The notes: a model not told the origin generated them from the sequence alone. A DNA stretch of 64,000 nt from Peribacillus sp. FSL P2-0133 (GCF_037975445.1 NZ_CP150254.1:2230001-2294000); one strand, 5' to 3'; numbered from the stretch's first letter, positions 25,083 through 34,432 are shown. A program made the numbers and translations.

Positions 25083-25913
25083 ATGACGAAACCACAGGAA
25101 ATTGTAATTCGTTCCCTTCATCGAATTGAAGAACTTGAGGAGGTAAGAAAGCTAGAATCTAACATTTGGGGAGATACTGATTCAATCCCCTCACACCAAA
25201 CCATAACAGCAGTGAAAAACGGTGGTTTGGTTTTAGGAGCTTATTGCGAGGGTCAGCTGATTGGATTTCAATACAGCTTTCCGGGTTTTAATGGTAAATC
25301 AGCCTATCTTTGTTCACATATTCTAGGCATAGATGAGCAATTTCGCAACAAAGGTATAGGGGAGAAGTTAAAGTTAGCCCAACGTGAGGAAGCGTTAAAG
25401 CTCGGCTATTCCCTTATTACCTGGACTTACGATCCTTTAGAAAGTATTAATGGGTATTTGAATATAGCCAAGCTTGGTGGGGGATGTTCCACATATATCG
25501 CAAACTGCTATGGAGAAATGGAAGACCTTTTAAACAGTGGAGTTCCTTCTGACCGCTTTCTTGTCGAATGGCATATTGATAAAAAAAAGACAACGGATTC
25601 TAGTGGTCGGGGAATTCCACTGGATGTTGTGATAGAAAACTCGCTTATTCAATGGGAGACCATTGAAAAGGGATTGCCTGTTCCATCTTTCACTCTTCCG
25701 CTGCCTGAACAAAAATGTGATACAGCTTTTGTGGCCATTCCAAAGGACTTCCGGACAATAAGGGTCACAAATAGTCAAGCAGCCAATGAATGGCGGATGA
25801 AAACCAGGGACATATTTACCGATTTATTTCAGCAAGGATGGGAGGTAACAGATTTTATAAAGAATTCCATGACAGAAATTCCCCTTCAGTTTTATGTGCT
25901 AACAAAGAAATAA
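25083..25913 (+). CDS. GNAT acyltransferase, probable succinyl-CoA:D-amino-acid N-succinyltransferase
   Basis: A GNAT protein of 276 residues. The acyl-CoA loop is visible as EQFRNKGIGEKLKLAQ near residue 90, and WTYDPLESINGYLN is typical of the COG3375 group. The ATG at 25083 follows AGGAGG. In the Geobacillus pathway the homologue succinylates D-amino acids, giving the substrate for the adjacent racemase. The next gene here is that racemase, so I assign this role from context with fair confidence. Confidence 0.82.
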   Translation: MTKPQEIVIRSLHRIEELEEVRKLESNIWGDTDSIPSHQTITAVKNGGLVLGAYCEGQLIGFQYSFPGFNGKSAYLCSHILGIDEQFRNKGIGEKLKLAQREEALKLGYSLITWTYDPLESINGYLNIAKLGGGCSTYIANCYGEMEDLLNSGVPSDRFLVEWHIDKKKTTDSSGRGIPLDVVIENSLIQWETIEKGLPVPSFTLPLPEQKCDTAFVAIPKDFRTIRVTNSQAANEWRMKTRDIFTDLFQQGWEVTDFIKNSMTEIPLQFYVLTKK

Positions 25914-26025
25914 GCAGGTAGATTTTAATAAGAGCCCGTAATTTCAGGCTGCTGTCAGCCTATTTAATAAAAAATTGGTAAGACTGTGTCTTTTAACAGT
26001 TTTATCACAAAAGGAGAATTTCCAA

Positions 26026-27141
26026 GTGAAAATTAAACAAGTTATCCTAAGGCATCTTAAGCTAGACTTGCTTGAACCTTTTACAACTAGCTTTGGGACG
26101 GAATACAATAGGGATTTTATCCTTGTAGAAGCAAAAAGCGATGATGGCATTTCCGGTTGGGCTGAATCGGTTGCGATGCTCGATCCTCTGTATAATGAAG
26201 AGACCTTAAAAACAAACTGGCATATACTCGAGGATTATCTAATTCCAATTATTCTTAAAAATGAAATCAAGCATCCGGATGAACTCTCTGAAAAATATTT
26301 CTCCCATATTCGCGGTAATTATATGGCAAAAGCAGCTTTAGAAGGTGCTATTTGGGATCTGTATGCGAAAAAGCAAGATGCCTCTCTCTCAAGTGTGTTA
26401 GGTGGAACAAAAAAGGAAATTGAAGTGGGGGTAAGCATCGGGATAAAGGACTCGATCGATTCGACCCTAGATATGATTGAAGCACGTCTCGGTGAAGGCT
26501 ATAAACGCTTTAAACTAAAAATCAAACCGGGCTGGGATGTTGAATTAATAGACAAGGTCCGAAAAGTATATCCTGAAATCCCGCTCATGGCAGATGCAAA
26601 TTCAGCTTATACCCTACAAGATATAGACCGGTTATCCGCCTTGGATGATTTTAATTTAATGATGATTGAACAGCCGCTTGCCTATAACGATATCATTGAC
26701 CATGCAGATTTACAGTCAAGGTTAAAAACACCTATATGCCTGGATGAAAGCATTCACTCATTGGAGGATGCTAGAAAAGCTATTAAATTAGGCAGTTGTA
26801 AAATTATTAATATTAAGATTGGCCGCGTCGGGGGCTTGACTGAAGCTAAGAAGATTCATGATTTATGTCTTAAACATAAAATTCCGCTATGGTGTGGGGG
26901 GATGCTGGAATCAGGCATTGGAAGAGCGCATAATATTGCCATCACTTCCCTGCCAAACTTTACCCTTCCTGGAGATACCGCAGCTTCTTCCCTCTACTGG
27001 GCAGAAGATATTATTGACCCTGAAGTTACGGTAGAAAACGGAATGATCATGGTTCCAGAATTGCCCGGAATTGGCTATGAACCAAGCGTGGAAAAAATCG
27101 ATAGTTATACTATACACAGTCAAACCTATAATTTAAGTTAG
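26026..27141 (+). CDS. enolase-superfamily N-succinylamino-acid racemase-like protein (MenC/NSAR family)
   Basis: A 371-residue muconate-lactonizing-subgroup enzyme. The two catalytic lysines are in [11 protein letters not shown] near residue 162 and in [11 protein letters not shown] near residue 263. Metal ligands are D in MADAN, E in MIEQP and D in CLDES. The GTG at 26026 has AAAAGGAG upstream; the frame is open 17 codons more without a site. The family includes o-succinylbenzoate synthase and NSAR; without men genes and with GNAT and M20 partners, racemisation of N-succinylamino acids is the likelier job. Confidence 0.85.
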   Translation: MKIKQVILRHLKLDLLEPFTTSFGTEYNRDFILVEAKSDDGISGWAESVAMLDPLYNEETLKTNWHILEDYLIPIILKNEIKHPDELSEKYFSHIRGNYMAKAALEGAIWDLYAKKQDASLSSVLGGTKKEIEVGVSIGIKDSIDSTLDMIEARLGEGYKRFKLKIKPGWDVELIDKVRKVYPEIPLMADANSAYTLQDIDRLSALDDFNLMMIEQPLAYNDIIDHADLQSRLKTPICLDESIHSLEDARKAIKLGSCKIINIKIGRVGGLTEAKKIHDLCLKHKIPLWCGGMLESGIGRAHNIAITSLPNFTLPGDTAASSLYWAEDIIDPEVTVENGMIMVPELPGIGYEPSVEKIDSYTIHSQTYNLS

Positions 27142-27212
27142 AATAGGGTTGAAGAAACGTCTAGTGTAGTTCATTACTCCACAATTATTCAATATCTATT
27201 CTCCTTATTGCA

Positions 27213-27243
27213 AAGGCCTGATCCCAAAAGGGAAGCAGGCCTT
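27213..27243 (+). terminator. possible terminator after the racemase gene
   Basis: AAGGCCTG (27213-27220) pairs with CAGGCCTT (27236-27243) with an inner CCC / GGG pair. There is no real T run behind it, so efficiency is doubtful, but it is the only stem that could close the operon. Confidence 0.5.
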
Positions 27244-27311
27244 GAATGTTTCGGTTTCTTATTTCATCCACTCGGGTGTTCGGAAGCAAAAAAAATGGCT
27301 ATCAGTATTCT

Positions 27312-27343
27312 CCGTTTGTAAAAGTACACTTTAACGAACAGTG
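27312..27343. repeat. 32-bp repeat, left copy
   Basis: The 32 bp beginning CCGTTTGTAAAAGTACAC match 30348-30379 at 29 of 32 positions in direct orientation. Its arms (CCGTTYGT and ACGAACRG) are inverted relative to each other, as in recombination or transposon-end sites. The two copies enclose about 3 kb with an IS remnant and the KtrB gene. Confidence 0.55.
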
Positions 27344-27385
27344 GAATCCTTCACCAAAACAGCCCTTATTTACATTCGCCAATGT

Positions 27386-27556
27386 ATGAACGATCGGAAT
27401 CATGACATTATTGGTGCGAGGAATGCAGGAATCGATTCAATAGCTGTAGCATACGGTTATGGTTCAGTTGAAGAGTTGAAAAATGCTGAACCAACGTTTC
27501 TCGCCAACAGTGTTGAAGAGATTGAAGGGATTTTAAATGTTTCATTTGTAAAGTAA
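27386..27556 (+). pseudogene. C-terminal remnant of a HAD-IA phosphatase
   Basis: The frame reads NDRNHDIIGARNAGIDSIAV then YGYGSVEELKNAEPTF, the closing motif of phosphoglycolate-phosphatase-like HAD enzymes. The nucleophile, cap and middle parts are absent, and the upstream DNA is the 32-bp repeat, so only the last ~56 codons survive. It cannot be active. Confidence 0.7.
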
Positions 27557-27682
27557 GTAGTTAGTATCCAAAGGGGTAATTTACGTAGCCTGTCCAGATT
27601 AGTGTAGACGCACCAGACATCCACCAGTGCAATCGTAATCCCCTTTATTATCCAATTTTTTTGAAGGAATCAAAGCTTCAAA

Positions 27683-28222
27683 TTATTCTTCCAAAGAGTA
27701 GAGATAGTTTTCTTCACTACCATAACCAGCGTCTGCAATGACGTTTTTTGGGATGGGTAATGATGTGTTTTTCAGCGCCCTCTATATGGGGCTTAAAACA
27801 ACGTGTATCGGTTGGAAGTTGATGCACCGTATAAAAAAGAACGAATTGATTTTCAATTGCCATTTGAATAGTATAACCAGGTTTTAGTTGCCCCTTATTA
27901 ATCTGATCTTCTTTCATTCGCATAAACGTCGCATCCGGATCGGTTTTTGAATAACTATTTCGATCGCTAAATAGAGAGTTTTGTTGTTTGTATTTCACTA
28001 ATCGTGGGCCGAAGTCTTCGCGCAATAATTGCAATAGTTTCTTAACCGGAATGAGTGCTCTTCGCTTTTCATCTGAACATCTTCTTCATGTTGGATGTCA
28101 TTGCTTTCTTTTGCTACTTTCTTTACTAATGTTTCTTCTGCCTGAACTAGTTTTTTTTCTGCCGTTAGGCAGGGATGAGCAAATTTTAAAAGGATAATTA
28201 AAATGAAACGCACCAGAACCAC
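27683..28222 (-). pseudogene. IS1182-family transposase remnant
   Basis: Pieces in three frames reconstruct the middle of an IS1182-type DDE transposase: QAEETLVKKVAKESNDIQ, then a frame change to KRRALIPVKKLLQLLRED and RNSYSKTDPDATFMRMKED, then another change to VIADAGYGSEENYLY, which contains the second catalytic aspartate. Both ends and the inverted repeats are missing. It marks an old insertion between the D-amino-acid operon and the KtrB gene. Confidence 0.78.
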
Positions 28223-28338
28223 TTTTGATGAAATATCATTGACCCAAAGTTTTATATAGTACTCACAATCAGTTTTCAGATGTAATTAGTATACTTCTAC
28301 CTACAGCTTTCATAATTAGATAAATAAAGACGAAATAG

Positions 28339-28371
28339 AAAAAGCTCTAGTGGTTAATCTAGGGCTTTTTA
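28339..28371 (+). terminator. intrinsic terminator in a decayed region
   Basis: AAAAAGCTCTAG (28339-28350) pairs with CTAGGGCTTTTT (28359-28370, one G-T pair) across an eight-base loop and ends in T residues. No intact gene reads into it from the left, which fits loss of the original gene. Confidence 0.7.
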
Positions 28372-28545
28372 TTGATCATCTAGCAAACCCTTGCTACATC
28401 AAGGTTGTATAAAATCCTGAATAAACGATAAAAAACGACCCCTGATACACATGGGTTTGGCTTTTTTAGCTACTTCCTAAAATTCACTTTATGTAAACTA
28501 GATTTGTATAACGTATTCATTCGATCCTTTGAGGTCTTCTTCAAC

Positions 28546-28554
28546 GGGGGGGGG
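28546..28554 (+). other. homopolymer of nine G
   Basis: A run of nine G residues lies 118 nt before the KtrB start in otherwise AT-rich DNA. Such runs are rare in low-GC Bacillaceae and are prone to length changes. Confidence 0.6.
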
Positions 28555-28672
28555 AGTTTAGTTTATTTTCTTAATTTAATGGACAGATTATTATAAGTTG
28601 ATATTGAGCAATGGTACGTTAATACAAAATTAGGTATAAGTTTGTCAAAAAACATATAGAAGTTGGAGAGAA

Positions 28673-30025
28673 ATGAATAGTAAAATAAAGAACTTAACAA
28701 AACGACTATCTGCTGCTCAAATAATTGTTTTTTATTACCTAGTAGCTGTAATGGTTTCAACCATTTTATTGCTGCTACCTATTACTCAAAAGCAGAATGC
28801 AGAGCTCGCATTTATTGATGGAGTATTCATTTCTATTAGTGCGGTAACTGTAACAGGATTATCTACGGCAGATGTAAGCCAGCTGCTTAGTGTTCCCGGT
28901 ACGTTTATTTTTACAATCATCCTCCAGTTTGGTGGAATTGGGATCGTGGCTTTCGGAACAATACTGTGGCTTTCAGGAAAGAAAATAGGACTCAGGGCAA
29001 GAATACTCATGACGACAGAACAAAACAGCCCCACTTTTTCCGGGGTTGTTCGGTTCATACGAATGATCTTCTTTTTCTTTGTCATGATTGAGCTATTAGG
29101 GGCTGTTGTATTCGGTACATATTTTTTGAAGTATTTCCCAACATGGCAAGAGGCTTATTTGCAGGGTTTCTTCGCCTCTGTGTCTGCTACGACAAATGCT
29201 GGTTTTGATATCACAGGAAAATCACTGATTCCGTTCGCAGACGATTATTTTGTTCTGACCCTTAATATAGTACTCTTTATTATCGGATCCCTTGGGTTTC
29301 CTGTTTTAATGGAGATAAGTCAGTGGCTCAGGCATAAGGGAAGGATGCCATTCCGGTTCACCTTGTTCACAAAAATTACAACCGTAACTTTTTTCATACT
29401 GATCGTAATTGGAGCCATTTTCATCTATCTGTTTGAGTACAGTCATTTCTATTCAGAAAAGACTTGGCATCAATCCTTTGTCCATTCTTTGTTTTATTCG
29501 ATATCTTCAAGGACTGGCGGAATGGCGATCAGCGACATCAACCAATTTTCAGTACCTACCCTTTTGTTACTGAGTATTTTTATGTTTATAGGGGCATCCC
29601 CCAGCAGTGCTGGGGGTGGGATAAGAACCACCACGTTTGCTGTGATGCTGCTTACCATTTACAACTATGCGAAAGGGAACAGAACAATAAAAATATTCAA
29701 AAGGGAGATCGATGAGGAAGATATCATCAAGTCATTCATCGTTTTCACAACAGGTATGATACTGTGCAGTGTGGCAGTTGTCATTCTTACATGCATTGAA
29801 TCTGCCTTTTCCCTAATGGAAATTTTATTCGAAGTTTCCTCTGCTTTTGGCACTGTAGGCCTTTCGCTTGGCATTACACCGGAATTGAGTACTGCTGGGA
29901 AGGTCGTAATCATGATTTTAATGTTTATAGGGAAAATCGGGATGTTTACCTTCTTATTCAGTATGGGAGGCAAACCAGTTAAACATGCGTATCACTATCC
30001 CAAAGAGCGCATCATTATAGGGTGA
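28673..30025 (+). CDS. Trk/KtrB-type potassium uptake channel subunit
   Basis: A 450-residue membrane protein with the four repeated pore loops of the TrkH/KtrB family. The selectivity-filter segments are visible in order: TVTGLST, TTNAGFDI, SRTGGMAI and FGTVGLSLG. It moves potassium into the cell, usually with a peripheral RCK gate (KtrA or KtrC), which is not encoded nearby, as is common for KtrD-type proteins. It has a GGAGAG site before the ATG. I see no c-di-AMP riboswitch in the 300 bases upstream. Confidence 0.88.
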   Translation: MNSKIKNLTKRLSAAQIIVFYYLVAVMVSTILLLLPITQKQNAELAFIDGVFISISAVTVTGLSTADVSQLLSVPGTFIFTIILQFGGIGIVAFGTILWLSGKKIGLRARILMTTEQNSPTFSGVVRFIRMIFFFFVMIELLGAVVFGTYFLKYFPTWQEAYLQGFFASVSATTNAGFDITGKSLIPFADDYFVLTLNIVLFIIGSLGFPVLMEISQWLRHKGRMPFRFTLFTKITTVTFFILIVIGAIFIYLFEYSHFYSEKTWHQSFVHSLFYSISSRTGGMAISDINQFSVPTLLLLSIFMFIGASPSSAGGGIRTTTFAVMLLTIYNYAKGNRTIKIFKREIDEEDIIKSFIVFTTGMILCSVAVVILTCIESAFSLMEILFEVSSAFGTVGLSLGITPELSTAGKVVIMILMFIGKIGMFTFLFSMGGKPVKHAYHYPKERIIIG

Positions 30026-30153
30026 AAAATGTACTACTGCAAAGGTATCCAATAATAAAGGATAAAAACGGTAATCAACATACAAAAGTGCAATAACTGT
30101 ATTGAAAATTCTTTTCTTCTTCAACCAATCTCTACTTATATTGAATAAGCAGC

Positions 30154-30187
30154 AAAAAGGATCTTTCTGTTTTGAAGATCCTTTTTT
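30154..30187 (+). terminator. intrinsic terminator of the KtrB gene
   Basis: Perfect stem AAAAAGGATCTT (30154-30165) / AAGATCCTTTTT (30175-30186) with a nine-base loop and a T run at the end. Confidence 0.88.
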
Positions 30188-30717
30188 AATACCGATAACA
30201 TCTGATTATGTTAAGCATCCCCTTACAAATAAGGTTTTAGTTGCATTGATGGCAACCTTTTAGCCTTTAAGGCTACTATTTTATCTTTTGGTCTTTTCCC
30301 CTTGTTCGTATAAAAGTTCCGAAATGGGAGGTATAGCATTGTTGCTACCGTTCGTAAAAGTACACTTTCACGAACGGTGCGATTTCTTTGCAAAAAGTCA
30401 GTTTCAACGTTCGTTTAAGTGAGAAAACAGGTTGTGAACGTTCACGAACTTACATTTACTTTTACGGAAGTTCCGTACGGAATGAACATTATCTAAAACC
30501 ATTTGCCATTCAAAAAAATCAATTGTAATTCGACTTTCTGCCATGTTTTGAATCTCCTTTTTCCAGGCTTCGTATGAAGTGATCTGGATCCAGGGTTATG
30601 AGATGCACTTTAGCTTTTCTTATATACTTTAAGAAGTTATCATGATAGAGTCTTTGTACATTGTATATATACACATTAATGATACAAAACTGTATGTATG
30701 GAAAAAGGGGTGAGGCG
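30188..30717. other. gene-poor stretch with repeats and an unrecognised coding remnant
   Basis: This holds the right copy of the 32-bp repeat (30348-30379), then several related GTTCGT and GTTCACGAAC words and ACGGAAGTTCCGTACGGAA. On the minus strand a frame with an AAAGGAG site (ATG at 30545) reads MAESRITIDFFEWQMVL and remains open about 45 codons into the repeats; I do not recognise it. Multiple short repeats at one end recall transposon ends of the IS21 type, but this is only a suggestion. Confidence 0.4.
30348..30379. repeat. 32-bp repeat, right copy
   Basis: Matches 27312-27343 at 29 of 32 positions. In this copy the arms CCGTTCGT and ACGAACGG are perfect inverted complements, giving a palindrome-like site of about 30 bp. 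It lies about 160 bases behind the KtrB terminator. Confidence 0.55.
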
Positions 30718-32691
30718 ATGAGAAATTTACATATAACCTGTGCCGTTATAACCGTCTTCCTTTTCTTTTTTGGCTGTTTCTTTCCTTTTGCAGTGCATTC
30801 GGAAGCCCAAAAGGTGATACGGGTTGCAGGGGATAATAACTTTCCACCTTTCGAATACTTGAGCGATTCGGGCGTTTATACCGGTTTTAATGTAGATATA
30901 ATGAACGCCATTTCTATCGAGACTGGCATTAGGTTCGAATACTATCCTATGCCGTGGAACGAGGCAGTACAAGCTATGCGCTCTGGTAGAGTGGATGCGA
31001 TTCAGGGCATGAAGTACAATCAGGAACGTGAAGAGATTTATGATTTTTCAGCTCCGTATTTCACAAGTTCACAAGGAATTTTTGTGTTGAAAGATAACAT
31101 GTATATCCGAAAAATTGAAGATCTCAAAGGCCGGAAAGTAGCTGTACAAAAAGGTGATGTTGCAAGCGGTCTATTAAGTAAAGTAGATCGTTTGCAATTG
31201 GTGGAAACTAATAATCAACAAGAAGCCGTTCAGTCGTTGATCGACGGAAAAGTGGATGCTTTCATTGGAAATCGGATTACGGGTCAATATTTTCTACAGA
31301 AAAATGAGCAGCAATCACTCATTAAGATTGTCGGTGAGTCACTTGACACCACAAATTATGCCTTAGCTGTGATGCCAAAAAACAAAGAGTTGCTGACACT
31401 ATTCAATCAGGCAATTTCTCAAATCAAGAAAGATGGGACGTATGAAAAGATAGAGAAAAAGTGGTTCGGGGAATATATCCTGCCGAATACTCAACGACTA
31501 CGCAAAACGATGTTGTATTTGGAAATTGGTCTTTTTATTACCTTCATTGTAATTTCTCTCATCTTATGGTGGAATCTCAGCCTTAAACGAGAAGTAGCTA
31601 AGCGAACCGAGCAAATTGAGCACGTGAATAAAGACTTGGAAGAGAAGATGCTATTACTTGAGGAAAACATCCATTTTCAGCAGCAAGTATTAAACAGTGC
31701 CTACAGTTCGCTTATTACACTGAATCAGCACGGTCTTGTATCAATGATCAATGTTAGGGCTATGGATTATTTGGAGTTGGACGGTAATGTTGTTAGAAAA
31801 CCTTTTCAGGATCTGCCCATTACCTGTTTTATCCCGGAAAAGGAGATTAAGGCTGCGTTAGAGAGAAAGAGAGTTTTCTTACAAAAGGAAACGGTGTGGT
31901 CTCAGAATGCGAGCAAAAAAAGGTATATTACCTACAGCGTGTATCCAATTCAGACTATTGGTGGAGAAAGTGTAGGTGCGGTGTTGAATTTTTTCGATAT
32001 TACGGAACAAAAACAGCTGGAGAGAAAAGTGGCTCAGGATGACCGCTTGCGTTCATTGGGACAACTTGTGGCGGGTATCGCACATGAGATAAGAAACCCG
32101 TTAACGTCGATCCTTACCTATACCCAATTACTGCCGAAAAAATTTGCAAGCGCAGATTTCCGTACGTTCTTTTCCGAACAGGTCACTAGTGAAATTACCA
32201 GACTTAATACATTAATTAACGATTTGCTCGATTATTCCCGCCCTAAAAAATCAGAGCCTGTCACGTTTTCGCTGAAGGAGACCATTGAAGGGATTGAGCT
32301 ATTGCTTAAGCCGAAAATCAAAGAAAAAAACCTGCGTATTGTTCGTGAGTTTGCTGGAGACATTCAGGCAACAGCAGATACACAGCAGATCAAACAAGTG
32401 CTGGTGAACGTCATTCTCAATGCCATTCAGGCTTCCAATATAGGGGGAACCCTTAGTTTCCGGGCATATTATCGGGATATGTTCATCGTCGTTGAAATCG
32501 AGGATGAAGGCATCGGCATTTCGGAAGAAGACATTGATAAGATCTTTGAACCGTTTTACACCAGGAAACCGAACGGGGTCGGGCTTGGTCTGTCTATTTC
32601 GTATCAGCTTGTCAAAGAAAACGATGGTACTATTGAGACAAGAAGTGAAGTAGGAAAGGGAACAGTAGTGACCATTTGTTTACAGCATTAA
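30718..32691 (+). CDS. sensor histidine kinase with extracellular amino-acid-binding (SBP-3) domain
   Basis: About 657 residues. A signal/anchor helix is followed by a family-3 solute-binding domain (residues ~30-255: NFPPFEYLSD, VDAIQGMKYN, GRKVAVQKGD), a membrane helix near 270-290, a PAS-like segment, the HisKA dimer with phosphorylatable histidine in AGIAHEIRNPLTSI near residue 440, and an ATPase domain (DEGIGISEED, GVGLGLSIS). It should sense an external amino acid and phosphorylate the sigma-54 activator encoded 19 nt downstream. The ATG at 30718 is chosen for its GGGGTGAGG site. Confidence 0.9.
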   Translation: MRNLHITCAVITVFLFFFGCFFPFAVHSEAQKVIRVAGDNNFPPFEYLSDSGVYTGFNVDIMNAISIETGIRFEYYPMPWNEAVQAMRSGRVDAIQGMKYNQEREEIYDFSAPYFTSSQGIFVLKDNMYIRKIEDLKGRKVAVQKGDVASGLLSKVDRLQLVETNNQQEAVQSLIDGKVDAFIGNRITGQYFLQKNEQQSLIKIVGESLDTTNYALAVMPKNKELLTLFNQAISQIKKDGTYEKIEKKWFGEYILPNTQRLRKTMLYLEIGLFITFIVISLILWWNLSLKREVAKRTEQIEHVNKDLEEKMLLLEENIHFQQQVLNSAYSSLITLNQHGLVSMINVRAMDYLELDGNVVRKPFQDLPITCFIPEKEIKAALERKRVFLQKETVWSQNASKKRYITYSVYPIQTIGGESVGAVLNFFDITEQKQLERKVAQDDRLRSLGQLVAGIAHEIRNPLTSILTYTQLLPKKFASADFRTFFSEQVTSEITRLNTLINDLLDYSRPKKSEPVTFSLKETIEGIELLLKPKIKEKNLRIVREFAGDIQATADTQQIKQVLVNVILNAIQASNIGGTLSFRAYYRDMFIVVEIEDEGIGISEEDIDKIFEPFYTRKPNGVGLGLSISYQLVKENDGTIETRSEVGKGTVVTICLQH

Positions 32692-32710
32692 TACAGAAAG
32701 GGTGAAGAAG

Positions 32711-34066
32711 ATGCACGATATCATGATTATTGATGATGAGCCAACCATTTGTCAGTCACTTACGTTTGCATTGGAAGACCAGTATCACGTTTATTCGTTT
32801 ACAGACCCACGTGAAGCGCTTCCACTTCTCGAAAGAGCAGAAATCGCCATCGTTTTGCTGGATTTGAAAATCGGGGAATTCAATGGGATGGAAGTGTTAG
32901 AAGAAATCAAGCGCCTCTCCCCCTCGACAGTTGTCATCATGATGACGGCCTATGGTACCATACCATCTTCCGTAGAAGCAATGCGTAAGGGGGCGTTTTC
33001 ATACGCAACAAAGCCTCTTCATATTGATGAATTGGAAGTGCTGATGCAAAAAGCAGAAGAAGTGTATACGCTTCAGTCCAAAGTGAAATGGCTGAGTGAA
33101 GAATTGGATAAGGTGGCAGGTGTGAACGGCCTTATCGGTGAAAGTTTGTCAATGCGCAAAATATTCTCCCTAATCGAAAAAGTGAAGGATATCGATTCTA
33201 ACATTCTCATAGAAGGGGAAAGTGGAACCGGCAAAGAAGTCGTCGCCAGAACGATCCATAATCAAAGCAAGCGCAGAAACAAAAAGTTTCAGGCAATTAA
33301 TTGTGCCGCCATTCCGACTCACCTGTTGGAATCAGAATTATTTGGGTACGAAAAGGGCGCATTTACAGGGGCGACACAGCGGAAATATGGACTTTTTGTG
33401 TTGGCGGAAGGAGGAACAATCTTTCTTGACGAAATCGGTGAGATGGATTTGGCGCTGCAGGGGAAAATTTTGCGCGTTCTACAAGAGAGAAAGGTAATGC
33501 CCGTTGGAGGGATAGAAGAAGTCAGCATCGATGTCCGTATCATTGCTGCGACAAACAGAGACTTGGTCAAAGAAGTAAAAGAAAATCGATTTCGTGAAGA
33601 TTTATATTACAGATTAAATGTGATTCCGATTCACCTTCCTGCTTTACGTGAACGAAAAGAAGACATTCCGTTGTTGTTGGAATTTTTCATTGCAAAAATC
33701 GGTGATAGAATGGGAAAACCTGTAGAAGGAATTTCCCATGAAGCGCTGCAGCTTTTACAGCAATATGACTTCCCAGGAAATATTCGGGAACTGCAGAACG
33801 TGATTGAAAGAGCAATTGCGCTTACGAATGAGTCTTATATACAGAAAGCCGATTTACCTTCCGATATCCAAAAAAGTTCGCGCGCATTTTTCGGCAACAC
33901 TTTAATCCCTGTCTATGTCGGCGAACCGCTTGAGGAAATCGAAAAAAGAGTGATTCTTCATAACCTTGCCGCTTTTAACGGTCATCAAAGGAGGACCGCG
34001 CAAACAATTGGCATCGGGGAGAGGACTTTGCGAGACAAGCTGAAGAAATATCGGGAAGAAAAGTAG
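32711..34066 (+). CDS. NtrC-family sigma-54-dependent response regulator
   Basis: A 451-residue activator in three parts. The receiver domain has phospho-acceptor D in IVLLDLKIG (residue ~51), with TAYGT and ATKPL. The AAA+ domain has Walker A GESGTGKE, the sigma-54-contacting GAFTGA loop and Walker B GGTIFLDEIG. A Fis-type helix-turn-helix at the C-terminus reads RRTAQTIGIGERTLRDKL. The ATG at 32711 follows AAAGGGTG. It pairs with the upstream kinase. A textbook sigma-54 promoter lies 84 nt behind the gene, the obvious target. Confidence 0.93.
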   Translation: MHDIMIIDDEPTICQSLTFALEDQYHVYSFTDPREALPLLERAEIAIVLLDLKIGEFNGMEVLEEIKRLSPSTVVIMMTAYGTIPSSVEAMRKGAFSYATKPLHIDELEVLMQKAEEVYTLQSKVKWLSEELDKVAGVNGLIGESLSMRKIFSLIEKVKDIDSNILIEGESGTGKEVVARTIHNQSKRRNKKFQAINCAAIPTHLLESELFGYEKGAFTGATQRKYGLFVLAEGGTIFLDEIGEMDLALQGKILRVLQERKVMPVGGIEEVSIDVRIIAATNRDLVKEVKENRFREDLYYRLNVIPIHLPALRERKEDIPLLLEFFIAKIGDRMGKPVEGISHEALQLLQQYDFPGNIRELQNVIERAIALTNESYIQKADLPSDIQKSSRAFFGNTLIPVYVGEPLEEIEKRVILHNLAAFNGHQRRTAQTIGIGERTLRDKLKKYREEK

Positions 34067-34105
34067 GCGGAAATTGCCGAGCGGCAATTTCCGCCTACTT
34101 TTTAT
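34059..34105 (+). terminator. strong intrinsic terminator overlapping the regulator stop codon
   Basis: A 20-bp class stem with arms at 34059-34079 and 34082-34102, rich in G and C (TAGGCGGAAATTGCC), followed by TTTATTTT. The stop codon TAG is inside the left arm. It separates the two-component genes from the sigma-54 promoter. Confidence 0.88.
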
Positions 34106-34149
34106 TTTGCATATATCTTAATTATCCACTGTTTTTAAGGCGATGAACC

Positions 34150-34165
34150 TGGCATGAAACTTGCT
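34150..34165 (+). promoter_or_regulatory. sigma-54 (-24/-12) promoter
   Basis: TGGCATGAAACTTGCT has the invariant GG and GC exactly 10 bases apart, matching TGGCAC-N5-TTGCW at all but one position. It lies downstream of a sigma-54 activator gene and upstream of hutG, gltS. Transcripts would carry a leader of about 255 bases. In that leader (34176-34432) I see only a 57-codon frame from about 34226 without a ribosome site, and nothing recognisable. Confidence 0.8.
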
Positions 34166-34432
34166 TGATTAATATTGCAGTACAACCATTAAGCAGAATG
34201 GAGGGAATATAGATATTACACCATAATGGTCTACAGTGCTGGACTGGGAGTTACAGTGCAGAGGAAGCGGGGATGTGCAAAATGCATCAGGTTGTATAAG
34301 TCAATAGCCTATCAGCGTTTAACGAAAACTAAAAGGAAAAGCCATTGCACCAGATCTTTTATTATTGTACAACCCGAAATTGATTGGCGATTGCACATAT
34401 GAAGTATTTTTATTAATGGGGAGGAAAAATAA

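Noticed and set aside
28223-28672. c-di-AMP (ydaO) riboswitch before the potassium channel gene
   Set aside because: The region holds an orphan terminator and a G9 run, but none of the conserved ydaO core stems could be found by eye.
34226-34402. 57-codon frame in the leader behind the sigma-54 promoter
   Set aside because: No ribosome site, no family resemblance and odd residue composition (many R, K, C); more likely chance.
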